Origin: Chloranthus sessilifolius | Lineage: Eukaryota; Streptophyta; Magnoliopsida; Chloranthales; Chloranthaceae | Direction of reading: 5' to 3' | Assembly (NCBI GenBank): GCA_021018995.1 | Contig: CM037588.1 | Span: forward strand, 140,799,725-140,863,724 | DNA length: 64,000 nucleotides | Shown: positions 46,888-57,727 of the stretch, piece after piece | Position numbering within the stretch: position 1 is the stretch's first letter | Layout of the letters: every line of letters begins with the position of its first letter | Translations under genes and position numbers: made by a program | The notes under the pieces: generated by a model | Database searches by the model: none | Told to the model about the DNA's origin: nothing | What the model saw: only the letters and a program-made list of their open reading frames with translations

Positions 46888-48289
46888 ATGCAAACCGTTA
46901 TGTTTCCTAGAGGAAGAGGCCGACCCAGGGGTGGTCATGATAGGAATCTGCGCAGTAGAGATGAGTTCATCTCGCCTACGAACAGAGTGCCATTGGAAAA
47001 TAGGGAGGTTCCCGAGGGCAGTGGCCAAGAAGAGAACCAAAATCAAGCAGAAAATCAAGATCGAGACCGACAAGATCGAGATCAGAGAGAACAAGATAGA
47101 GTGAGGGAAAGAAATGAAGAAAGAGAGGAGCATCAGAGGATGATGCATACTATGGAAACCATGGCACAACAGCTAGCATCCTTGGCAACTCATGCTGCCC
47201 TAGAGTAACATCAGACACCTACGCCTCTTGTAGGGACTACACTACCAGTAGCTTCAGCATTTATCGAATTCAGGAGGATGAGACCTCCTAGCTTTTCAGG
47301 GCAAGCAGACACTATGGCAGCCAAAAATTGGCTGAGTGAAATGGAGAAGGTATTTAGTGTACTGACATGCACAGAGGACGAGAGCGTCCGTTGGGCAGCT
47401 TACATGCTAGATTGGGAGGCTGGGCCTTGGTAGAAATCTGTTTTGCAGACTAGGGCTCAAGAAACTCCATATATGCCCTAGACATGGGATGAATTCGTTG
47501 AAGAGTTTAATAAGCAGTACTTTTTGGAGGTTGTGAGAAATCAGATGGAGACTCAATTTTTATAACTAATGCAAGGAAAGATGACCGTAAGAGAGTACGG
47601 AGTAGAATTTATGAGACTGGCTCGTTTCACTCCAGACTACGTAATTTCTGATGTGATGAAAGCGAAGAGGTTTCAACAGGGTTTAAGGCTGGACATCCGA
47701 GGAGGAGTTGCGCCATTTCAGCTGAAGACCTATGGAGAGGTCATGAGTAAGGCATTAGTGGTCGAAGAAGTAAATAATAACCGATACCGTCAAATGGAAC
47801 AACAGGGAAGAGGAAGCATTGATCAAGGCAGGACTGGGAGTTATGAACCAATGAATAAGAAGTCGAGGTTCGTAGCTCCGAATGAGAGACAACCGTTCCA
47901 GACAGGGTATGGGGGAGCTGCACAACAGACTACTCATCAAAGATTTCCATTGCTAGCGTAAGGGAGACCGATGAGGTATGAGGGTCCTGCTATTTCCACT
48001 GGAGCCACAGTTACACAAGGTTTTTCACGAGCTGCTTCTTCAACACCAAGAGAGACTTGTGCATAGTGTAGCAAGTCCCACAAAACGGCGAATTATAGAC
48101 AAGGAATGTGGGGCTGTTTTAAATGTGGCAAGATGGGCCACGTGATTAGAGATTGCTTTGAGGCAATTAAGGAGAAGACGGCCTCAGCTTCCATGCCACG
48201 ACCTATTCAATCACGGAAACCAGTTGTTCAAGGGAGAGCCTATGCAGTCACCGCCCAAGAAGCAGGGAGTGCACACGACGTCATCCAAG
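46888..48289 (+). pseudogene. R3 gag, second copy
   Basis: Collinear with the first copy at a constant offset of 9650 with no indel. It carries the same four nonsense codons (47206, 47431, 47479, 47563). It lacks the two later stops of the first copy but has its own at 47959, and a stop plus a lost Cys in the first knuckle near 48064. The second knuckle is intact here (CFKCGKMGH..C). Confidence 0.9.
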
Positions 48290-48437
48290 GTGAGATCCCT
48301 TTTAAATAAGAGTTTCAATTCAAATACAATTTTAGATAGAACAGGTGCATTCATTAGAAAAGCATTTGGACTTATTTTTATACGTTAGAAAATTCTAAAT
48401 AAAGTATGTGCTATACACGTATATGTATGTGTTATAG
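48290..48437 (+). other. Putative gag-pol intron of R3, second copy (intact sites)
   Basis: CAAG|GTGAGA at the donor and GTTATAG|GTACG at the acceptor, 148 nt. Both canonical dinucleotides are kept, unlike the first copy. Joining would place the protease in frame with Gag. Confidence 0.65.
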
Positions 48438-48582
48438 GTACGTTACAAGTCTATGAAAAAGGATGCTATGTAGCATGTGACGCATGAGTATTGATAGACC
48501 CAGGGTCTACCCACTCCTTTATCACCCCTAGATTTGCAAAGAAAATGAAGATTGTTTCGGAGACACTGGACTTTGTGTTATC
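48438..48582 (+). pseudogene. Start of R3 protease, truncated
   Basis: The first 48 or so codons of pol up to the protease active-site region (DPGSTHSF near 48500) are followed abruptly by unrelated AT-rich DNA at 48583. In the first copy the same sequence continues past 38932. This is the right-hand break of the R3 block. Confidence 0.88.
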
Positions 48583-50362
48583 ATAATTTTGGTATTTTGG
48601 CTTTTTAGCTCTAATTTTTCACAAGATGGCCCTAAATCATCTCTACAATTTACTAGCATATATGCCTTATTGCTTTGATATTTCTAACAGATAGTTTTAG
48701 ACAAAAAAATTAGGTGATCATATTTGTAAAATATTTTGATTCTATATTCAGCAATATGAGATTTCATATAAGCATAGAAGTTCAAAGAAATTCTTTTTGA
48801 ATCAGAACAGTTTTTCTCTGAAAGAAAGGAAAATATGGCTCTAGATCTCACTGATTTATATAATTTTGGAACTATAATCTAAAATATTGCAACTTAAATC
48901 AATCTATTGTTTCAAACATCCATTCTAATATAGTGTTTCAGAGATTAATCATGAATAAAAATTATTTTTTATTCTGATTGTTGAACTCCTATTATAATGG
49001 CTCGCAAGTTTTCTAGATTTGAAAATTTTTCTATCATCTCTTATATGATGATTAACTTTAAAAAAAAATTTACTTAAATAAACTTAATGAATACTAAATA
49101 ATTTTACTAAAATAAAACTACTAAACACAGGAATTGTGTATCCCCCTAAACTTAAATCTGACAATGTCCTCATTGGCACAAAAATAGGGGACATAAAAAT
49201 TACTAAAATTACTTATGTTTAGTGATATTGCACAAGTGGAAAAATCTTATCATAAGAGAATCTCCCAAACTAGAGGAAAAATACATCCAAGTAATCACAG
49301 ATCATAAGTAACAAAAAAAATGGAAATGAAAGTTAGTAACTACATCAGTTGGTTAATAAAAAAGAAACATATTATATACAGCTGGAATATTTAAAAGAAA
49401 GAAATTGCTATATTTATAAAAAAAATCTAATTACATAAAGGTAAATCCTAGGAAAATCTGGACACGCTAAACTAAGACATCAGCAACAACGTCAGAGAGA
49501 AAATATTCTTCGATAAAGATCGGCCCTCGGCTTCTATCTGCCTACAATTAGGGTCTCGTCATCCTTACTGCAAAGGGAGCTCCAACCTTTGGAGGGTCGC
49601 TACTCCAAAAGTTGTTGAAACACTCCCCACTGCCCTTCAAAATCCCTCCCCTAAATAGAGCACATCACAAAGCTTCTTTTGGAAGAAATGTAATGACCTG
49701 GACATGGTTCTGTGAAGCGTGGGGAAGAGAACACAGCTCGCTTCATCACTCGTCACCTGTACTGCTCCCTTGCGAAGACTATGTGAAGAGAATGCACACA
49801 GTTGGTAGGGAAACTATGAGCAATGGAGATGGGTGGCGGGGAGATCAAGGATGGGATGGGAGATGACACTTAAAATTACAACCCATCCTCGTTGAAAAGG
49901 AACGTGCATGCTAGGTGGGTGGTGAAGGTATAAAGGTTAGGAAGTGGGGGAAAATGAGGTCTTCGAATGTGGTTTCAGATTTGGGTTATGTTTAGCGTCA
50001 AGGGTAGTCTCGGTGGATGATTTAGCATCAGTGACGGTCGCTGGCGCTTCAACTTTTCTACTTTCTTTACTGCAGTCAGGAGCTCGGCCCTATGTATTTC
50101 GAGAATTTTATCAAGTCTTCTGCTGAAATCACTTGATGGATGCTCTTCCGTCAAGAGATTTTATGGTTAAGGACGGAGGAAGAAAAAAGATTATGGAATG
50201 GTTTTAGTTTGTGGATGGGTATGGATTTATAGTGGGGGTGTAGGCTTTGAACCGTCACTTCGAGTTAAATGCTAAGGTGTAGGTTCCTAGGCTTGGGTAG
50301 TTAGCAGGTGACAAAATTGAATGCATTACATGTCTATTTCCTCTAAAAATTTAAATGGGTTC
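48583..50362. other. Unassigned AT-rich region
   Basis: About 1.8 kb lie between the broken end of R3 and the R4 LTR. The first 900 bases are very AT-rich with no usable frame. The part at 49430-50330 is richer in GC and has frames of 60-84 codons on the plus strand, but none shows a domain or codon pattern I can support. It may be host intergenic DNA or an old repeat. Confidence 0.4.
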
Positions 50363-52782
50363 TATGACAACTCGAATATCGGTACCCCGAAACTCGTGCC
50401 ATCAGCACGACCCTCAAGGCTGTGCCCCATATAGTATGCAGAAACTTGATACATCCCCATATAAGTACATGAAATATAGATAAAACCTACTGCAGAACTA
50501 ACTTTCCAGTTCTATAACATATCACCAAAATAATTAATCCAAAAGATTGTTCTAATCCCATATAAGTATATGGGCAAAAGAACCAACCCGAACCATCAGT
50601 GTCGTAACTACGGTCACTCTAGAGGGTTCAACAAAAGAATATTACATGTACCATTATCCTTATAAAAATCTAATGGTTGGACGTACCAAGCCAAAAAATA
50701 TCTCTGAAAAAGAAATAAGTCAAAGCGCATAGAGGGTCTTCTAAAAGAACCTCTCAGGAGGGGGCTCAGACTCCTCCCCTGGAATATAATTTGAATCCTC
50801 AAGGTCAACCTCACTAGAAGCGGCTCCTGGCTCTGCACCTATGACGTATAGTCAAAGGGTGAGCTACATCCTAGCTCAATAGGGACAATATCTGAACAAG
50901 TATATCTTGCTTACTCACATATATTTCATGACATAAATAAAGCATGTAACATAAATAAAGCATGAACTCATCAATGTAGTTTAATTGGAATGCAGTTTGA
51001 GATACAATAAAGTAAACAACATGCTTTTGTTACTCTACTCATTACATCTGATATTCACTATTTCTCATAATTGAAATAAGGTTGGACTCTTGACTTAAAT
51101 CATTTAACTTAAATAATCCCTGAGCAATATAGCATCGAGCCCCGATGGAATACCCTCCATCGTCATCTAATTAGACTATTTTTCATGTAATCCGACCCAC
51201 GCCCCTTTCTCATAGGCGACAGGCGTAAAGCTACTATACATCCCTGAGATGTCTACTGGTGCACGGATTAGCCGCCGTACGGGTCACGAATATCCTGCCG
51301 AGTCAATCACGGGTATACCGCCGCGTCGGTTGGATATTCTACAAACCTTAAAACAATTGTGCAATACTTATAGTTGTTCACCGTGTGAATGTGCTAAATA
51401 CATATTAACTCTCAGCCTGTTCAAACCCATTCATAATCTTCTATTTCGTGGATCTTTACATCCACCGTACATCCCTGGGATGTCACACACTCTGATGCAT
51501 CTTTTAGATGCCCATAGCACACATGCATCCCTGGGATGGTTGAACTCTTTACTCAATTGTTTCCTCATACGCTATTTCATACTACCACTACTTTAACACT
51601 TTTCATTACAATATCCTTAAAAGAAACACATGTTTTGATTTTAATTCATCGTTAAAGAGACATTAATATACTATCATAACATACATGTTCTCGTAATTAA
51701 GGGTACAAGTTCAGATATCCCCCTACCTCATACACAAGCAAAATCCGAGGATCTTTCAATCCTAGCTAGAGCTTAACCATCTTTTGGCTCGACATGAACT
51801 ACGCCTGGCCAAACACATACGACACATTATTACATGTGTATAAACACTGGGCTAGAAGCCTAATCCCAGAAATTTGACAGTTTGAAAGAAAACCCCACAA
51901 GAGCCTGAAATTACCCAAATCGATCGAACGATTTTAAATCGTTCGAACGATTTGCTAAATCAATCGAACGGTTCTTAGATCGTTCGAACAAATCCTCCAG
52001 AACTCCAGCTCCTCCAAGAAAAACCAATCGAACGATTCTAAATTCGTTCAAACGGTTTTCAAAGTCGATAGAACGAATTTTATTTTGTTCGAACGATTTT
52101 CTCAGAAAATCCCTTCTTACTCAATCTCCTTTGGCCAAATTCGTTCGAACGAACACTAATTCCGTTCAAACGATTTTGCCCTTTCTCAACATTGGATCGA
52201 GTTCTTTACCCTTTGAACTCATCTTATCCACCCACGTCCTTTGTCATTCATTTCTCATATCTAATGCTATTGGATTTTACATTTAACAACCAAAATAAAT
52301 ATAAAGGATCAAGCTTACCTTCAATCGGTTTGATCCTTTGATCCCAAGCTCCTTATCTCAACAAGGGTTTACAACCCCAAATCTCCAAACCCTTCCCGAT
52401 ATGAAGGATTCAAATTCGTAAACTCTTCGATCTCCACTCAATCATACGCATTCAATACGCAAACCCTTAATTTTCTCAAACTAATAACTCTCCTCTCACC
52501 TACTCTTCCTAACTTTCCTCAACAACCTAAGACAAGGAGAAATAAATTCCCCTTTCTCTTTAGAGCCCCTCTTTACTTAAGTGTGAAGCACATATATCTA
52601 ACTAATTATATGTGATTTATCAATTAATCCTTATTACCCTACTCCCTTCCTCAAACATAATCTATGCAATCTATCTAGTTAACCTAAGTCAGTCGAGTTA
52701 ATATTGGCCAGATCAACAAACGACCATTCAAGTTCGCTTCCCGAGGTGCATTATTTGAGAATGAAATTTCCGAGACATTACA
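50363..52782 (-). repeat. R4 3' LTR (gypsy, minus orientation, 2.4 kb)
   Basis: Read on the minus strand, it starts TGTAATGTCTCGG at 52782 and ends near GAGTTGTCATA at about 50363, where the usual final TGTCACA is altered. The order of modules matches R3 and R5: palindrome array (51915-52175), GATATCC module (about 51255-51340), TATTCCATCGGGGCTCGATGC element (about 51135-51160), GAGCTAGGATGTAGCTC hairpin (about 50862-50880) and the peptide-like frame (about 50735-50830, ending PPPERFF-stop). It belongs to a distinct family by sequence. Confidence 0.82.
51915..52175 (-). repeat. Palindrome array of R4 LTR (ATCGTTCGAACGAT type)
   Basis: About nine copies, many imperfect, of a palindrome centred on TTCGAA (ATCGTTCGAACGAT and variants with TCGATCGAACGA) are spaced about 20-30 bases apart. 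They occupy the same relative place in the LTR as the arrays of R2, R3 and R5 but use a different sequence. Confidence 0.82.
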
Positions 52783-53324
52783 TTCTCCCCACCTTGAGAA
52801 TTTTTGTCCCCGAAAATTTAACGCAATCCCCATGCAACCTATTTAATCATCTATAACGTGCCACACTTGTCTAATGGCAAGCAATAAGTGAGTAGGACAT
52901 GAAACAACATAGGGAATACCCCATGTTGGGACCTGCACAATACATTACACACATTTACAACCTGCAAAAGTTTCAACCACACAACCAGCCAACAGTTTAA
53001 GGCATGGTCGACGGCCCACAAAACGGCATGGCATACCTACCACGCATAAAATCACGTAGAATTCAACAAAATTAATCCTAATACCTGCAAAACACCTATT
53101 ACTCATAGAATCATATAGTTAAACTATCAGAACGAAGGTGCATAGCTAACTAGATGGAAACAAGAAACACCACAAAATTTAATTACAAAACATGTTATAG
53201 CATGCCACAATTGTCCGTAAGGACACCAGTCCTTAGTACCTGTTGTAAGTGTTTACAATTTCTCAAAAGTAGCATTAAGCATTCAAAAATTTACACCGCA
53301 CACATCCTTTAACATGCATAGCCA
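52783..53324 (-). other. R4 3' untranslated internal region with polypurine tract
   Basis: On the minus strand this lies between the accessory ORF stop and the LTR. It ends in CGGGGACAAAAATTCTCAAGGTGGGGAGAA, equivalent to the R2 and R3 polypurine blocks. No gene is seen. Confidence 0.75.
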
Positions 53325-54257
53325 TCAAGACGCAGCGTCGTCTGGCTGATCATCTCCATCACCGGGCTGATCATCGTCATCACCACAACCTCCCGCACCA
53401 GAGCTCGACGAGCCTGGAAACCAAGCCTGTGCTGCCGCCATGCGCTGAAGATAGTCGTCGGGATACATGACACGCATCTCCTCAGCGTGCAATGCATCGT
53501 AGTAATCGAGTCGGCGGTTGAGCAGGCGGTTGTTCTCTGCCATTTGATGCGTATTCGCTTCCAACAAGGCATAAAGATCCGCGACAGTAGGTGTAGGAAT
53601 GCCCTCATGTGGTGTTGGTACTTGAGTCTGAGCATGGCGTCCAATAGGCTGCTGCGATGGAATCGTAGTGACAGGTTCATCATGTGGTTCTGGCTGGTCT
53701 GGAGCATGTGGTTCTGGCTGTGGTGGTTCATTGACTTGTGGCATTTTTGTCATCTTCACATAGGTTCTATTCCAATCAACCATGGTGTATTATTGGACAT
53801 TACCCATCAGTTTAAATTCATTTTTGGAGAGGGTGTACGTGTCGTCACCCGCGTAGTCCTTGACCATTAGGGAAATGAGTCGGGCATACGACATGTCCTC
53901 AGCGGATTTCATAACATCTTCCAACATCTTTTTACGAGCATATTTCATCCCTTCTAGAACCATTTCGGGGGCGTTAAACCATCGGCCATTAAAGGCCGCA
54001 AAAAGTGTCATTTGGACCTCACCCACCCTTTCAGTTCAATGGCGTAAAGGGTATAGATTTCAGTGGATTATGGAATTGAGCATCCAAAGCTCGTGAGGTA
54101 AATCGACATGTTTAATCGAGCAACCTGAACCTGTTCGACCATGTGTCATTTTAGCCGCAACGTATATGTGATCTAACCTGGCCGGAAAAGGTTCAACGAG
54201 GGCAATGTCCTCATGGTTATAAGTATGGAAATATTCTAACGCATCGGCCACGTCATC
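53325..54257 (-). pseudogene. R4 accessory ORF, C-terminal 310 codons, three stops
   Basis: A single minus-strand frame runs from the break at 54257 to a stop at 53325. It is interrupted by three nonsense codons (near 54060, 54040 and 53790) and no frameshift. It contains SIKHVDLPHELWMLNSIIH and a MSYARLISLMVKDYAG block equivalent to the PYARLIS block of R2/R3. A Pro/Glu/Gln/His-rich linker follows (about 53700-53600), then a helical region (LLEANTHQMAENNRLLNRRLDYYDAL) and a Gly/Asp-rich acidic tail. The N-terminus was removed by insertion of an R5-family LTR at 54258. Confidence 0.68.
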
Positions 54258-55113
54258 TGTAATATCCTAAAAAATTTAGCGTTTAAATTTGACCTCAGGA
54301 TCTGTGCCCGATTGGTCGTAGGGTTGACCAAGTGATGGTCAAACAATGAACTCATGGAGTGATGAGCTGACATAGTAAAAATGTGACCTAAGCGTGATGT
54401 ATAGTGTGAGTTAGTGGTCACGCACACCTATCTCTGGTGTATGTGTTTAACACACAAGCAGGAGAGAGGATATAAGGGTTTTAATAACCTTAGAAATCCT
54501 TTTTGCTTTGGTTGGTGAAGGAATTAAGAAGAGGGAGAGAGAGGGAGAAAGCAAGAGGAGTTATTGTGGTTGGGAGTTAATGCAAATCAAGGGGAGACTA
54601 GAGCATTGAATGCTGATTCAACGCTTGAGGAGCCGTTGAAGCGAAAAGATGGAGCCCTAGCCATCAAACCCAACAAATCAGCCCTTTAAAGGATCTATTG
54701 AGGTATGTTGTATTAGATTTCAATACCTAGAGAATTGATGAGTTAAATTCAGTCTAGCATAGTCAATATGATAGATTAAAGACTTAGAAAAAGAGGGAAA
54801 AAGAAAAGAAGTGAGTTTTGGAAGAACAACCAGAAAGGAGGCTAAATCAGACCAAATTGATTAATCGAAATTGGGACTCGATTAATCGATTTTGGTCTGG
54901 AAGTTGAAAAGTCAAGGATGCCCGATTTTGATTAATCGAACTAGATTTCGATTAATTAATTTGAAAGGTGGATTAATCGATTTGAAAATCGACTAATCGA
55001 GTGGGTGCCTCCAGTGGCTAGAGAAACAAGACCTGTGGAAATTGACTAATCGAGTTGGGAAATCGATTAATCAACTTTGGATTTTGATTAATCGATTTGG
55101 GATTGACTAATCG
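54258..55113 (+). repeat. Partial LTR of an R5-family element
   Basis: It starts TGTAATATCC and is similar to the first part of the R5 LTR (TGTAATAGCC..), including the ACCAA and GGTGTATGTG blocks, a TATA-like TATAAGG (54471-54477) and the palindrome array (about 54850-55113). It is interrupted at 55114 by R5 itself. Its remainder, if kept, lies beyond the right edge of the window. Confidence 0.85.
54850..55113 (+). repeat. Palindrome array in partial R5-family LTR (TCGATTAATCGA type)
   Basis: About ten copies, mostly imperfect, of the ATTAAT-centred palindrome TTCGATTAATCGAA are interrupted by the R5 insertion. Confidence 0.85.
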
Positions 55114-55325
55114 TGTAATAGCCCAAAAAATCACGCTAAACTATGACCTCGAGATCCGTGCCCAATCGGTCATAGGTTTGACCAAATGGAAGTCCAATAG
55201 TTAGCATGAGGTGTGATGAACGGATGAGATGTGACAAATTGAATGTCTATGTGGTGTGTGTTGTAAATGTGAAGTCGCATACACCTATCGCGGTGTATGT
55301 GCTCAGCACACACACGTGAGGAAAG

Positions 55326-55335
55326 GGATAAAAGG
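55326..55335 (+). promoter_or_regulatory. TATA-like box of R5 LTR
   Basis: GGATAAAAGG is followed by GTTTAATAACCC, in the same LTR place as GATATAAGGGTTTTAATAACC at 54470 in the older LTR. A purine-rich leader starts about 50 bases later. It is a good candidate for the LTR promoter; it lies upstream of the palindrome array. Confidence 0.45.
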
Positions 55336-55694
55336 GTTTAATAACCCTAAATGTGTGCTTTTGGTGGTTGAGAGAGAAGTAAAGAAGAGAGAGAGAGAGG
55401 AAGTAAAGAGAGGAGTTATTGCAACTGATTTGGAGGGGGGATTCAAGCGATAAAAGTTGGATTCAACACGGTTTGGATCTGTTAGAGCCAAAGCTGGAAA
55501 CCCTAGCCTTTCAACCACTGGATTGAAATCAACGTGAGATTGATTCAAGGTAAATTTTTGTGAATAAAATGCATAAATCGTAGAGGCTAGGTTGTGGTTG
55601 AAAGTGGGTTAAATCATAGGATAATGGTTTAGAAAAATAGAGGAAAAAGTATGGAAGAAGATTGGGAAGAATAGCTTGAAAGGGGCTGAATCTG

Positions 55695-56165
55695 ACAATT
55701 TCGATTAATCGAAATTGGGTTTCGATTAATCGAAATTGGCCAGGAAGTTGAAAGGTCAGAGGACCCCGATTTCGATTAATCGAATTGGAGTTCGATTAAT
55801 CGACTTTGGATTTTGATTAATCGATTTGGGTATCGATTAATCGACTGGGAACCTCCAGTGGACCCCAGGGGACTGGAGGAAATGGCTTGAGGAAAATCGA
55901 CTAATCGAAATGGGATTTCGATTAATCAATTTCAGTTTTCGATTAATCGATTTGGGATCGATTAATCGATTTTAGGAACTCGACTACTCGAATTGAGAAT
56001 CGACTTTGCGAAACAGAGAATTTCGATTAATCGAATAAGATTCGATTAATCGAATGAAAATCTCGATTAATCGATTTGAGAATCGATTAATCGATATTGA
56101 CTTTCGATTAATCGATTAATCGAATCAGATTCGATTAATCAATTTTGGAATTCGATTAATCGACT
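55695..56165 (+). repeat. Palindrome array of R5 LTR (TCGATTAATCGA type)
   Basis: Over 470 bases, about 20 copies of TTCGATTAATCGAA, TCGATTAATCGAT or one-base variants are spaced about 20-25 bases apart. Most are perfect palindromes. Spacers are unrelated, so this is not an ordinary tandem repeat but a field of sites. Confidence 0.92.
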
Positions 56166-57062
56166 GAGATAAAATATGTTGACTTTTGGGTTTGACTTTA
56201 AGATTCTCGGAGAGTCTTAGACCTTCTTTATTGCATCCTTTGTGATGTGTTTCACATTATGTGGTACCATATAGGTGAATGCGTGTGGACTAGTGCACAA
56301 GGAGCCACGTGGGACCTTGATGCAATGATCAAATGAAGACTTGAGGTAGAACACCTTGAACATGTACTTTATTTTACAAGAGCATGTATGTAGTGATATA
56401 GATTTCAATTCAAATGTTTAATTGCTTAAGAATTGTGAAAAGTGTGTGCGTGTGACATCCATAAGAGTAATTCTAATGAGCAATCCCCAGGGGATGAAGA
56501 AGTAAAGAGATGAGAGCATCAGGTGTGATGCAAGTAAATGGATACATCGAGGATGTATCCAATGAATTGAATCATGTTTGATAGGGCCTAAGCGATATAA
56601 GATACTTACTTACGGTGAATAACTATATGTAAAACGCAAATATTTTTGTTATTTGAGGTTTGATAGGATTTTACACCGACGTATGGCGGGATATCCACGA
56701 CCGACACGGCGGGATATCCGTACCGATCTGACGGCGAAATCGTAGGCCGGTCAGGCTTATCCGTACATAGTAAGCACACCCAGGTGTTGATTTGAGACAA
56801 GTGAAACGCCACCAATCCCTGTGAAAGGGCTTGGTACTATAATTGTATTCCTGTGAATACGTTAAAACCGTCTATATAGATGACGATGAAGGGTATCTCA
56901 TCGGGGCTCGATGCTATATTGCTCGGGATTACTTAAGTTGAAAGTTTAAGTTTTGCTTTAGGCCTTTTGATCATTCATGAGTAAATGAAAACATAAGTAA
57001 TCAACAGTAAAACGAAATGCTTTTTAACTGTTTTCATCAATAACTGCATAAACACATCATGC

Positions 57063-57269
57063 ATGGCATATCATGGAATATATGTGAGTTATAATTTATA
57101 TGTTCAACCGTGTTTGTTCCCTATTGAGCTAGGATGTAGCTCACCCTATAGACTATACGTCGCAGGTCCACTACTAGCAGCTGCCGCGGCTTTAGGAGAC
57201 GCTGATCCCGGCGAGTCGGACCTTGCGGCCGGCGAAGAATTGGAGCCACCTCCTGAGGACTTCTTCTAG
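57063..57269 (+). CDS. Short ORF in R5 LTR with conserved acidic, Pro-rich tail
   Basis: An open frame of 68 codons starts at ATG 57063. Its last 35 codons (after ACGTCGCAG) match the conserved segment of the R2, R3 and R4 LTRs: Ala-rich start, GDADPGESDLAAGEELEPPP and EDFF before the stop. The first 33 codons are not conserved, so the true start may be a spliced exon upstream with CGTCGCAG as acceptor. It could be an upstream ORF controlling Gag translation or a small protein. No function can be assigned. Confidence 0.4.
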   Translation: MAYHGIYVSYNLYVQPCLFPIELGCSSPYRLYVAGPLLAAAAALGDADPGESDLAAGEELEPPPEDFF

Positions 57270-57627
57270 AGGACTCCGTTGTGCCGCTTTGAGGGCTTTT
57301 AGGGAGATTTTGTTACGGCTTGGTATGTCAAGCCTTGATTTTGTTTAAAACCATGTATATAAGGAGTTGGGATTATTCTTTTGGGATGAACCATTCGTGA
57401 TGATTTCTATCATCGATGGTTCGGATCGGTTCTCCATTTATGCAGAGGCATAAGGGTAGAACTGTCTTTTGGAGAGTTAATTAATATAGATTTAAATTCC
57501 GCAATTTCGTTTATTATACTTTTTGATGCTTGATATACCAGTGTTCCGTGCTTAGCTAAAGGGCACGGTCAAGATGATCGTGTTGATGGCACGGGTTTCG
57601 GGGTGCCGAAATCCGGGCTGTCACAGT

Positions 57628-57639
57628 TGGTATCAAAGC
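57628..57639 (+). promoter_or_regulatory. Primer binding site of R5
   Basis: TGGTATCAAAGC lies two bases after the LTR, one mismatch from the initiator methionine tRNA-type site and identical to that of R1. Confidence 0.88.
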
Positions 57640-57727
57640 ATTTTCTTTTAGCAATTCTGACAAGGGTTCTTTCGTCAGAACATAGGGGCTTCTGCTAACA
57701 AAACTTTAGTTTCAAATGCAGCCGTAA

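Larger units (their letters stand above)
55114..57625 (+). repeat. 5' LTR of gypsy element R5 (2.5 kb)
   Basis: It starts TGTAATAGCCC and ends CGGGCTGTCACA, two bases before a primer binding site. AATCG at 55109-55113 is the likely target duplicate; its partner lies outside the window. It contains a TATA-like box (55327), a possible donor CAAG|GTAAAT (about 55549), the palindrome array (55695-56165), the GGATATCCG module (about 56680-56740), the GGTATCTCATCGGGGCTCGATGC element (about 56890), the GAGCTAGGATGTAGCTC hairpin (57127) and the acidic peptide frame. Confidence 0.92.

Noticed and set aside
49612..50126. Plus-strand frames of 60-84 codons in the unassigned region
   Set aside because: No domain, no splice partner and no homologue elsewhere in the window; frames of this length are expected by chance in the GC-richer patch.
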